Below, in pieces: positions 1 to 5,517 of a DNA stretch of 8,150 nucleotides. The stretch is from assembly GCA_021813195.1 (NCBI GenBank), contig JAKALI010000158.1:1-8150 (forward strand). The letters run 5' to 3'. The position numbers and the translations under genes are program-made. Source of the stretch: Pseudomonadota bacterium (GTDB lineage Bacteria > Pseudomonadota > Alphaproteobacteria > Rhizobiales > Hyphomicrobiaceae). The stretch's first letter is position 1. Each line of letters opens with the position of its first letter. Under the pieces are notes generated by a model. That model did not search any database, was not told where the DNA came from, and saw only the letters and a list, made by a program, of their open reading frames with translations.

Positions 1-4
1 CCAT
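1..4 (-). CDS. Possible start of a divergent gene leaving the window
   Basis: Only a candidate start codon is visible. Positions 4-2 read ATG on the minus strand (inside the palindrome CCATGG), and AGGA at 12-9 lies 4 nt before it as a possible ribosome binding site. A promoter-like TTGACA/TAAGAC pair at 92-64 points the same way and would give a leader of about 50 nt. No protein sequence lies inside the window, so nothing can be said about the product. The alternative is that CCATGG is a chance occurrence and the spacer continues leftwards. Confidence 0.3.
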
Positions 5-63
5 GGTTTCCTGCCCTGTGGTTCGTTCTTTTGTGATGGTAGACGAACCTTCGTTCGACCAAA

Positions 64-92
64 GTCTTAGAAGCGTTATAGGGCCATGTCAA
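64..92 (-). promoter_or_regulatory. Candidate sigma70-type promoter facing left
   Basis: Read on the minus strand, a perfect -35 box TTGACA (92-87) is followed by a 17-nt spacer and TAAGAC (69-64), which matches the -10 consensus at only three of six positions. Transcription would begin near position 57 and lead into the candidate ATG at 4. The -35 box and spacing are good and the -10 is weak. It could be an activated or repressed promoter, given the inverted repeat overlapping the -35. Confidence 0.35.
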
Positions 93-110
93 AAAATGTT
101 GCATTTTGAC
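88..110. repeat. Inverted repeat, candidate operator
   Basis: GTCAAAA at 88-94 is mirrored by TTTTGAC at 104-110 across a 9-nt centre that contains a second small mirror, ATG-TTG-CAT (96-104). It is AT-rich in GC-rich DNA and covers the -35 box of the leftward promoter candidate. The right arm supplies a TTGAC on the plus strand as well. This fits a dimeric regulator site, but no regulator is identified. Confidence 0.4.
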
Positions 111-257
111 TTGGGACGACGCGGGCACATGGTTGCCAAGGATCGGCGTGTGCCGTCCCTGGGATTGATTGCACGGGGCGTGCGAGCCGAGCTTGCGCGT
201 GCTCCCGTTGAAAGTGGTATTCCGGCAAGTCGTGCAGTCCGATTTGGAGCCCGTCGG

Positions 258-271
258 GACAGACCTGTCTG
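258..271. repeat. Short palindrome upstream of the rightward promoter
   Basis: CAGAC-CT-GTCTG (260-271) is a perfect 5+5 palindrome, overlapping a second one, GACAG-AC-CTGTC (258-269). It ends 27 nt before the -35 box at 299, where an activator could bind. It is short enough to occur by chance. Confidence 0.22.
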
Positions 272-298
272 CGCCGCACCGTGTGGATGGGCTGCTCC

Positions 299-327
299 TT
301 GGAATGCGAACGCGGACCCATTATAGT
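299..327 (+). promoter_or_regulatory. Sigma70-type promoter for the OmpA-like gene
   Basis: TTGGAA (299-304, four of six consensus positions) and TATAGT (322-327, five of six) are separated by exactly 17 nt. Transcription should start near 334, giving a leader of about 125 nt before the ATG at 459. This is the best promoter match seen in the window. Confidence 0.5.
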
Positions 328-458
328 GGCGCCGCCAGAGGGGGGCGTACAGCCGCGTCGGGGAACGAGCGGGCGCCGTCGGGATGATCAGCCCGATGGA
401 GCTCGAACGCGGTCCTTACGCGGGTCGTATGTTGGTTGAGTGTGGGAGCATTGTGGAC

Positions 459-2465
459 ATGAGATGTAATCCTTGGCGTTGGCTCTGGGGCCTCATTCCG
501 CTTGCGATGTTGAGCTGGATCAGTCTTCACCTCAATCAACAGATCATCGAAAGTGACCTCAAGGTGCGCACAACCGAGGCCCTGGAGCGCGCCGGCCTGG
601 GATGGGCGAACGCCGAATTCGATGGCCGCGATGCGATCCTGACAGGTCGCGCCACGGAGGAATCGGAACCAGCCAAAGCCGCCGAACTCGCGCGCCGGGT
701 GTGGGGCGTGCGGATCGTCGATCAGCGCACGGATCTCGTCGAGAAAGTCGAGCGTTACGTTTGGTCGGCCACCCGCAGCGAGGGCAACCGGGTGCGACTG
801 TCGGGTTACGTTCCTGGGGAGCAAACGCGCCGGGCTGTGCTCAGTGCTGCTCGGGCTGCGTTCCCTGGTGCGCGGGTCGAAGACGCCATGCAGATCGCGC
901 GGGGCGCGCCGGAACGGTCGCTGTTTCTCGGCGGCATCGACTTCGGCTTGAAGCAGCTCGCTGGCTTAAAGCAGGGTTCCGTCGACTTGGCTGGCACTGA
1001 TTTTTCCATCTCCGGCGAGGCGATGGATCAGGCGAGTTTGAAGGCCATTCGCGCTCAGCTCGCGACGGGAATGCCCAAGGGGCTGCGGTTGGCGGCCGAT
1101 CGGATTACCGCTCCGGTCGTCTCACCCTACGTGTGGAGCGCGAAGTCTTCGGGCAGCCAGGTCGTTTTAGCGGGCTTCGTGCCGAGCGCAGAGGTTCGTG
1201 ACCGGTTGTTCGGCGAAGCCAAGCGGCTCTTCCCGCGCCATGCGGTCATCGATCGTATGGATATTGGCTCCGGTGAGCCGGAAGGCTTCGTGCAGGCGGC
1301 CGAGGCCGGCCTCAAGCAGCTCTATCAGCTGCGAGAGGGAAGTGTCGCACTAAAAGCGAAGGGCATCACTCTTGACGGTGTGGCCGAGGACGAGCCGACG
1401 GCATCGGCAGTCCGGCGAGCATTCATCAGCGCGATCGCGCAGCCGTTGGCCGCAACAACGGACATCCGCTGGCCAAAACCGCAGCCGGCGCCGGCACCGG
1501 CGGCCCCCGTTGCCGTCACGCCGACAGGGCCCTACATCACATCGGCCGAGCTTCAGGATAGTGTGATCGAGCTCTCCGGTGCGGCGCCCAGCGAGCAGGA
1601 TCGCATCGCTTTGGTCGCGGCGGTCCGCGGCAAGTTTCCCGACAAGACCGTAAAAGACAATCTCGTCGTGCGGCCCGGAGCGCCGCAAGGCTGGCAGGCG
1701 TGCTTCATGGCCGGGTTGTCCGGTCTGCCGAAGCTCGACACCGGTGCCGTGCGCCAAAGCGGCCTCGTGTTGGACGTCTCAGGCCGCACGGACGATGACG
1801 ACATAGCTGCCGCCGCCAGTGATGCCGTCCGCGGCGCGGTCAGCCAAGGTTGCAGTCCGACGGTTCGGATCGAGAGCACGGGCCGCGTGCAGGCCGAGGC
1901 ACGTCGCAAGGCCGAGGAGGCGCGTCGTCTGGCCGCCGAAGCGGAAGCCCGGCGCAAAGCGGAGGAGGAGGCACGCCGGCGCGCTGAAGAAGAGGCGCGG
2001 TTGGCGGCGGAAGCCGAGGCGCGGCGCAAGGCGGAGGAAGAAGCCGCGCGCCGCAAAGCTGAGGAGGAGGCCCGACTTGCCGCCATTCGCGCCGAAGCGG
2101 ATCGCTGCGAGCGACTGATGAGTGAGGCGGCTGCGGCTGGAACCATTCTGTTCAAACGCGCCGATGCAACGTTGGACCCCAAGAGCCGGCCGACTCTCAA
2201 TCGTCTGGTGGAGATTGCCAACTCCTGCCCGACCTTCAAAATTCGGGTCGAAGGACACACCGATGCAGAAGGCATCCCGGAGCGCAATCAGCCCTTGTCG
2301 GAGCGTCGGGCGGCCGCAGTCGTGGATTATCTGGTGGGCGCCGGGATCGATCCCAACCGTTTGAGTTCGGCGGGATTTGGTGCCGAGCGGCCCATTGCGG
2401 ACAACGAGACACCGGAGGGGCGCGCTAAGAACCGTCGCATCGAGTTCAAGGTGCTGACGGAGTAG
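459..2465 (+). CDS. Membrane-anchored BON-repeat protein with OmpA peptidoglycan-binding domain
   Basis: A 668-residue envelope protein. Residues 8-25 form one hydrophobic segment preceded by Arg and with no clear cleavage site, so it is probably an uncleaved inner-membrane anchor with the rest in the periplasm. Residues 30-94 form a BON-like unit, followed by three related repeats of about 115 residues (100-215, 224-337, 358-472). A Glu/Ala/Arg/Lys-rich TolA-like coiled coil spans 477-548, and an OmpA C-terminal domain spans 561-667. In that domain GHTD (Asp602) and LSERR (second Arg, 617) match in spacing the OmpA residues D271 and R286 that hold diaminopimelate in peptidoglycan. Cys550 and Cys590 could form a disulfide. 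The ATG at 459 is preferred because GGGAG (444-448) lies 10 nt upstream and the protein then opens MRCNPWRWLWGL, as I recall for rhizobial homologues. An in-frame ATG at 384 would add 25 atypical residues. Function beyond peptidoglycan binding is unknown. Confidence 0.9.
   Translation: MRCNPWRWLWGLIPLAMLSWISLHLNQQIIESDLKVRTTEALERAGLGWANAEFDGRDAILTGRATEESEPAKAAELARRVWGVRIVDQRTDLVEKVERYVWSATRSEGNRVRLSGYVPGEQTRRAVLSAARAAFPGARVEDAMQIARGAPERSLFLGGIDFGLKQLAGLKQGSVDLAGTDFSISGEAMDQASLKAIRAQLATGMPKGLRLAADRITAPVVSPYVWSAKSSGSQVVLAGFVPSAEVRDRLFGEAKRLFPRHAVIDRMDIGSGEPEGFVQAAEAGLKQLYQLREGSVALKAKGITLDGVAEDEPTASAVRRAFISAIAQPLAATTDIRWPKPQPAPAPAAPVAVTPTGPYITSAELQDSVIELSGAAPSEQDRIALVAAVRGKFPDKTVKDNLVVRPGAPQGWQACFMAGLSGLPKLDTGAVRQSGLVLDVSGRTDDDDIAAAASDAVRGAVSQGCSPTVRIESTGRVQAEARRKAEEARRLAAEAEARRKAEEEARRRAEEEARLAAEAEARRKAEEEAARRKAEEEARLAAIRAEADRCERLMSEAAAAGTILFKRADATLDPKSRPTLNRLVEIANSCPTFKIRVEGHTDAEGIPERNQPLSERRAAAVVDYLVGAGIDPNRLSSAGFGAERPIADNETPEGRAKNRRIEFKVLTE
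756..1874 (+). repeat. Three BON-like repeats encoded in the OmpA-like gene
   Basis: The protein repeats begin at 756, 1128 and 1530, and each runs about 115 residues. Units 1 and 2 open with YVWSA and unit 3 with YITSA. Each continues with a strand ending in L-S/A-G and a helix leading to FP. A turn with GAP (units 1 and 3) or GEP (unit 2) follows, then a Gly-Leu helix and a second hydrophobic strand ending in G. This is the alternating beta/alpha pattern of paired BON domains, which are associated with membranes and envelope stability. Unit 3 is the most diverged and follows a Pro/Ala-rich hinge (about 1476-1530). The BON assignment rests on pattern, not on a profile search. Confidence 0.6.
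1887..2102 (+). repeat. TolA-like charged helical repeat
   Basis: About 72 codons encode near-repeats of the type EARRKAEEEARR and EARLAAEAEARRKAEEE. The translated segment is Ala, Glu, Arg and Lys with few other residues, typical of a long single helix or coiled coil used as a periplasmic spacer. The underlying DNA is correspondingly repetitive and could vary in copy number by slippage or recombination. Confidence 0.8.
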
Positions 2466-2597
2466 AATGGGGGCCCTGGGGTTTTTCGAAGTGGAATTGA
2501 CGTCGTGAGGCAGGTGTAGCGCGACACAAGTCATGGTCGCTCATCACCGAAGGCATGGGCCGCTGAACTAAAGTGACGCTGAGGAGCGTGGAGTGGG

Positions 2598-2696
2598 ATG
2601 GACTACCTCTTGATTAAGCTGTTCTGGTACGTCCTGGGCGCGCTGGCGCTCGGGATATTTGTCGGATGGGTCTCGTGCGGTGAGGTCGAGGACTGA
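2598..2696 (+). CDS. Small single-pass membrane protein (32 aa)
   Basis: A 32-residue peptide beginning MDYLLIKLFWYV and ending GEVED. Residues 4-25 form one hydrophobic helix with a GxxxG helix-packing motif (Gly19 to Gly23), a Cys at 27 and an acidic tail. GAGGAG at 2581-2586 lies 11 nt before the ATG. The gene stands in the spacer between the OmpA-like gene (132 nt upstream) and the H3TH gene (51 nt downstream), with no terminator seen on either side, so co-transcription is likely. It aligns without gaps to the N-terminal anchor of the H3TH protein (identical at residues 1, 4, 9, 13, 15, 18, 19 and 23). I do not recognise a named family. It could be a small assembly or regulatory partner in the membrane. 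The chance that it is not translated remains because it is so short. Confidence 0.6.
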   Translation: MDYLLIKLFWYVLGALALGIFVGWVSCGEVED

Positions 2697-2747
2697 GCAC
2701 GTGCGGCGTCTTGCGGACGACCGTCTCGACCAAGGAGTAAGTTGAAC

Positions 2748-4466
2748 ATGCTCACCCTCGCTCTGCAGATTTTCCTGCTTCTACTCGCCGCCTTTTTGTT
2801 GGGCTGTATTCTTGGTTGTCTCATTCGACGGGCCGTGTATGCCGCGCGCTATCAGCCGGCCACGGAGACGGTCGCTGCGACGGCGGCCATTGCCGGGGCG
2901 GCTGCCACGCCAGCAGTGGCGCAACGCCCGATTTCACCGGAGGCACAACGCTTCGAGAGTGCTTTGACCGGGGCCGACGCCGCGCAGCTGTCGACGGTTC
3001 GCCGAGAGCCGGTGGTGGAAGTGCGGCCGCGGGCACCTGAGCCCGGGCGAGCGGAACCAATCATTGCGGAGCCTGTTACCCGAGAACCGGTCGGGCCCCA
3101 GGCGGCGGCCTCAATCCGGCAAGATATGCCTCAGCCCGCGCCGGCCGCGGCACCCCAGAGCGAGATCGTGGCGGAGCAGCCGCAGCGTTCGCTGCTGGTT
3201 GACCAACCGGTCGTCGCGCAAGAACACGCCACGCCGACGCAACCAGCGTATGCTTCGCAGCCCATTCCGCCACCGCCACCTCCGCCGCCGAGTGATTTGG
3301 TCGCAAACTCAGAGAGTGCGGGCGAATCGGCACCAGATCGCGCGCCGGTACCTGCGCCGGCCCCCGAAGCTGAGGTCGCTCGGGAGGCCGTTATGCCCCA
3401 ACCGGAGCCGGTGTCTCAGTCTTCCTCCTCCGCAATCGGCGTTGCGGCTGCCGCAGCCGCCGCGGCAGCCAGCAGCGCGACGACTGCACCCGTTTTCGCA
3501 CAGCCCAGAGCGGAATCTACGGTCGCCGGTGGCAGCGAGCCGGCTGACGATCTCAAACGCATTCGCAGTATCGACTCAATCCTCGAAGGCCGACTCAATG
3601 CGCTGGGCGTAACCCGCTACAGTCAGATTGCCGGCTGGACGTCCGCGGATGTGACACGCATGAGTCAGTCCTTGGGTTTCGTCGGTCGCATCGAGCAGGA
3701 AAACTGGATCGAGCAGGCGCATATACTCGCCCGTGGTGGCGAGACGGACTATGCGCGCCGTCGCCGAGACCAAGCTCCCGGAAGCGCCGCGGCCGCCGCG
3801 CACTCGGCAGCGAGTCATGCAGCCTCTCAAAGCGCCGGGCCTGATCGTCTCACGCGTATCATCGGTGTCGACGCCGCAACCGAGCAGGCTCTGATCGGAT
3901 TGGGCATCACGCGTTATGCCGACATCGCGCGCTGGTCGCCGGACGACGTGGCGCGCATGGAGGCGCAGCTTGGTCGTCCTGGTCGCATCAGTCTCGACAA
4001 CTGGGTCGAGCAGGCGCGGGTGCTCGCCCGATACGCTGATGGTACGGATGCTCCGCGTCCTGTCCGCTTGGCGGATGCCATCCGCGAGAATAGAGAACAG
4101 GCTCAGCGCGCGACGGCTAGCGAACCTGCACCCCGTAGCGATTTGGCGGGCCTGCGCTCAGTGCGATCGGAGGCCCTGCGTGGAGAAGCGCCCGCTCCCA
4201 CCGGCCGCGAAGATGATTTGAAGCGCATTCGTGGGATTGGTGTGCTGATCGAGAAGCGCCTCAATTCTCTTGGCGTCACGACCTATGAACAAATTGCCAA
4301 TTGGACGGGCGCCGACATCGATCGCATCAGTCAGATCCTCGATTTCAAGGGCCGCATCGAGCGCGAGAATTGGATCGAGCAGGCGCGTATTCTGGCGTCG
4401 GGCGGACACACCGAATTCTCTCGGCGCGTGGATCGCGGCGAAGTCGACTCGAGCCGCGACGGCTGA
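2748..4466 (+). CDS. Membrane-anchored protein with three H3TH (helix-hairpin-helix-like) domains
   Basis: A 572-residue protein. Residues 4-26 are one transmembrane helix followed directly by Arg-Arg, so the positive-inside rule puts the remainder in the cytoplasm. Residues 30-265 are a low-complexity Pro/Ala/Glu linker with eight consecutive prolines (174-181) and a polyalanine tract. Three copies of a domain of about 70 residues follow at 267-335, 366-433 and 489-560. Each shows D-x-L-x-R-I, then LG-h-T/t-x-Y/y, then I-A-x-W, then GRI and N-W-h-E-Q-A. This matches the H3TH domain annotated as 'predicted 5' DNA nuclease, flap endonuclease-1-like' (COG3743). No nuclease catalytic domain is present. 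Only the third copy keeps a canonical hairpin (GIG); the others read SID and GVD. ATG 2748 is chosen over TTG 2742 because AAGGAG (2732-2737) lies 10 nt from the ATG but only 4 nt from the TTG. Function is unknown; DNA or protein binding is inferred. Confidence 0.85.
   Translation: MLTLALQIFLLLLAAFLLGCILGCLIRRAVYAARYQPATETVAATAAIAGAAATPAVAQRPISPEAQRFESALTGADAAQLSTVRREPVVEVRPRAPEPGRAEPIIAEPVTREPVGPQAAASIRQDMPQPAPAAAPQSEIVAEQPQRSLLVDQPVVAQEHATPTQPAYASQPIPPPPPPPPSDLVANSESAGESAPDRAPVPAPAPEAEVAREAVMPQPEPVSQSSSSAIGVAAAAAAAAASSATTAPVFAQPRAESTVAGGSEPADDLKRIRSIDSILEGRLNALGVTRYSQIAGWTSADVTRMSQSLGFVGRIEQENWIEQAHILARGGETDYARRRRDQAPGSAAAAAHSAASHAASQSAGPDRLTRIIGVDAATEQALIGLGITRYADIARWSPDDVARMEAQLGRPGRISLDNWVEQARVLARYADGTDAPRPVRLADAIRENREQAQRATASEPAPRSDLAGLRSVRSEALRGEAPAPTGREDDLKRIRGIGVLIEKRLNSLGVTTYEQIANWTGADIDRISQILDFKGRIERENWIEQARILASGGHTEFSRRVDRGEVDSSRDG
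3546..4427 (+). repeat. Three H3TH repeats encoded in the H3TH gene
   Basis: Domain copies lie at 3546-3752, 3843-4046 and 4212-4427. Copies 1 and 3 are the most alike: both start DDLKRIR, share FxGRIExENWIEQA and end near a GG-x-T-[DE] turn followed by RR. Copy 2 is more diverged (DRLTRI, RPGRISLDNWVEQA). The linkers of about 30 and 55 residues are unrelated low-complexity sequence. The pattern suggests duplication of one module, with copies 1 and 3 kept under stronger or shared constraint. Confidence 0.8.
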
Positions 4467-4512
4467 GGGCGGTCGATCAGGCGGGTTGCGATGGCCCGAC
4501 TGGCGCAATTAA

Positions 4513-5517
4513 TTAGTGCAGTCGCGGAACGGCGTCGGTATCACAAGAGGCGAGGAAGCGGCGGATTGCTGCAATGCTGGAGGGGTCACGCAGCCAGGGC
4601 GCGTGACCTTCACCTGCGATCTCGATGGCCGTGAACGCGGGATGCCGCCGCTGCATCTCAACAACAGTTTCGGCGGATAGAATGTCCGAATTCGCGCCGC
4701 GGATCACCATCAACGGTAGGCGCAACAGGCTCTCGAATTGCGCCCACATCGCGGGCACGGGGCCGTTCAGCAGCGAGAAGGCATTGGCGAGTTTGGGGTC
4801 ATAGCCGGGGGCCGGCCGCCCATTGCGATCGTTAAATAACTGTCGCGCGATCGCTTCCCAATCGGTCTCCGGCGTGGCGGGGAAGGCTCGCGCATTCATG
4901 TCCTTGACGAGCTTGGCCGCATCAGCCCAGGTGCGAGGCAGCGGCGTGCGACCGACATATGTTGCAATTCGTGCCAGTCCTTTGGGTTCAATCACCGGAC
5001 CAATGTCATTCAGGATGACGGGACCAACGAAGCTTGGTTGAGCGGCGGCGAGCACCATTGCGATGAGACCGCCGCGCGACGTGCCCAAAATTGCAGGCGC
5101 TGACAGCCCTTGGGCGACCAGGACGTCGATAACGTCCTGCATTTCCATGGGGACGGAATAGTTGCGCCATTCGGCGTCATGATCGGACAATCCCCGCCCC
5201 CGATAATCGAGAGTGTAGACCGAGCGAGCGTCGTCGCCTTGTGAGAGCGCCAGAGCCAATTCATGGAAATCGCGACCGTTGCGCGTCAGGCCTGCGAGGC
5301 AAACGAGCGGTCGCCGACGGATTGTGGCGGGCGCTATGCACGCTGCAGCGTTCGGCGGATAATGGCGACCATACAGCCGCAAGCCGCTGCGCTGCGTAAC
5401 AAAGAGCTCTTCGAAGCCCTGTGGCACCGTTGTCATCGTTCGCAGCCCCCGCTTGCCCTCTGTGACGACGTTTGCAATCAATTTGGCAGCACGAGACACC
5501 GCGCGGTCATCATTCAC
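4513..5517 (-). CDS. Alpha/beta-hydrolase family protein
   Basis: A 334-residue cytoplasmic hydrolase by sequence; no signal peptide is seen. The fold is recognisable from LAGLTRNGRDF (74-84, oxyanion-hole loop), LDYRGRGLS (103-111), the nucleophile elbow GTSRGG (Ser147), the acid in GANSD (Asp278) and the final histidine in GEGHAP (His305). The triad is complete and the length is normal for the family. The substrate cannot be told from sequence; annotations such as esterase or epoxide hydrolase would be guesses. The GTG start at 5517 overlaps the transglycosylase stop by 8 nt (GTGAATGA), suggesting translational coupling. The ATG at 5436 (MTTVPQGFEELF) is a strong alternative because homologues usually begin near that point and the extra 27 residues are nondescript. 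It converges with the H3TH gene across 46 nt. Confidence 0.87.
   Translation of the reverse strand: MNDDRAVSRAAKLIANVVTEGKRGLRTMTTVPQGFEELFVTQRSGLRLYGRHYPPNAAACIAPATIRRRPLVCLAGLTRNGRDFHELALALSQGDDARSVYTLDYRGRGLSDHDAEWRNYSVPMEMQDVIDVLVAQGLSAPAILGTSRGGLIAMVLAAAQPSFVGPVILNDIGPVIEPKGLARIATYVGRTPLPRTWADAAKLVKDMNARAFPATPETDWEAIARQLFNDRNGRPAPGYDPKLANAFSLLNGPVPAMWAQFESLLRLPLMVIRGANSDILSAETVVEMQRRHPAFTAIEIAGEGHAPWLRDPSSIAAIRRFLASCDTDAVPRLH

Larger units (their letters stand above)
5..458. other. Non-coding regulatory spacer
   Basis: These 454 bases contain no convincing gene. Open frames here are short, disagree between strands and lack credible ribosome binding sites. The spacer holds a minus-facing promoter candidate (64-92), an inverted repeat on its -35 box (88-110), a 12-bp palindrome (260-271) and a plus-facing promoter (299-327). 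It also holds a 5-bp hairpin CGAAC-CTTC-GTTCG at 44-57, near the expected start of the leftward transcript. The AT-rich patch at 87-110 stands out from the GC-rich surroundings, as expected for a promoter or operator. I see nothing else between about 135 and 250. Confidence 0.6.

Noticed and set aside
3..326. A 107-codon open frame on the plus strand beginning at the CCATGG site.
   Set aside because: The translation is rich in Arg and Pro with no recognisable domain, it runs through the promoter-like elements at 64-110 and 299-327, and there is no plausible ribosome binding site in view. It looks like a chance open frame in GC-rich DNA.
321..824. A 167-codon minus-strand open frame crossing the OmpA-like gene start.
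   Set aside because: It overlaps the promoter and the conserved N-terminus of the OmpA-like protein on the other strand and has no recognisable features.
2468..2486. GGGGGCCCTGGGG followed by five T after the OmpA-like gene, resembling a terminator.
   Set aside because: The only pairing, CCC with GGG, would leave a 2-nt loop, which is too tight. The T-run alone is not evidence of termination.
2497..2525. TTGACG at 2497-2502 as an internal promoter for the small membrane protein.
   Set aside because: No -10-like hexamer lies at 16 to 18 nt downstream (CGCGAC and neighbours), so the box alone is not enough.
1553..2534. Long overlapping minus-strand open frames (1553-2287 and 1779-2534) under the OmpA-like gene.
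   Set aside because: They are antisense shadows of the Glu/Ala/Arg-rich stalk and OmpA domain. Their translations are Ser/Arg-Ala monotony without family features.
2748..4466. Reading the H3TH protein as an active flap endonuclease, as the COG3743 name suggests.
   Set aside because: There is no acidic metal-binding nuclease core; only the H3TH modules and a low-complexity linker are present.
4482..4510. Weak stem TTGCG/CGCAA (4486-4490 and 4504-4508) between the convergent H3TH and hydrolase genes, considered as a two-way terminator.
   Set aside because: Only five pairs with a 13-nt loop, and it is followed by TTAATTAG instead of a T-run, so it is too weak to call.
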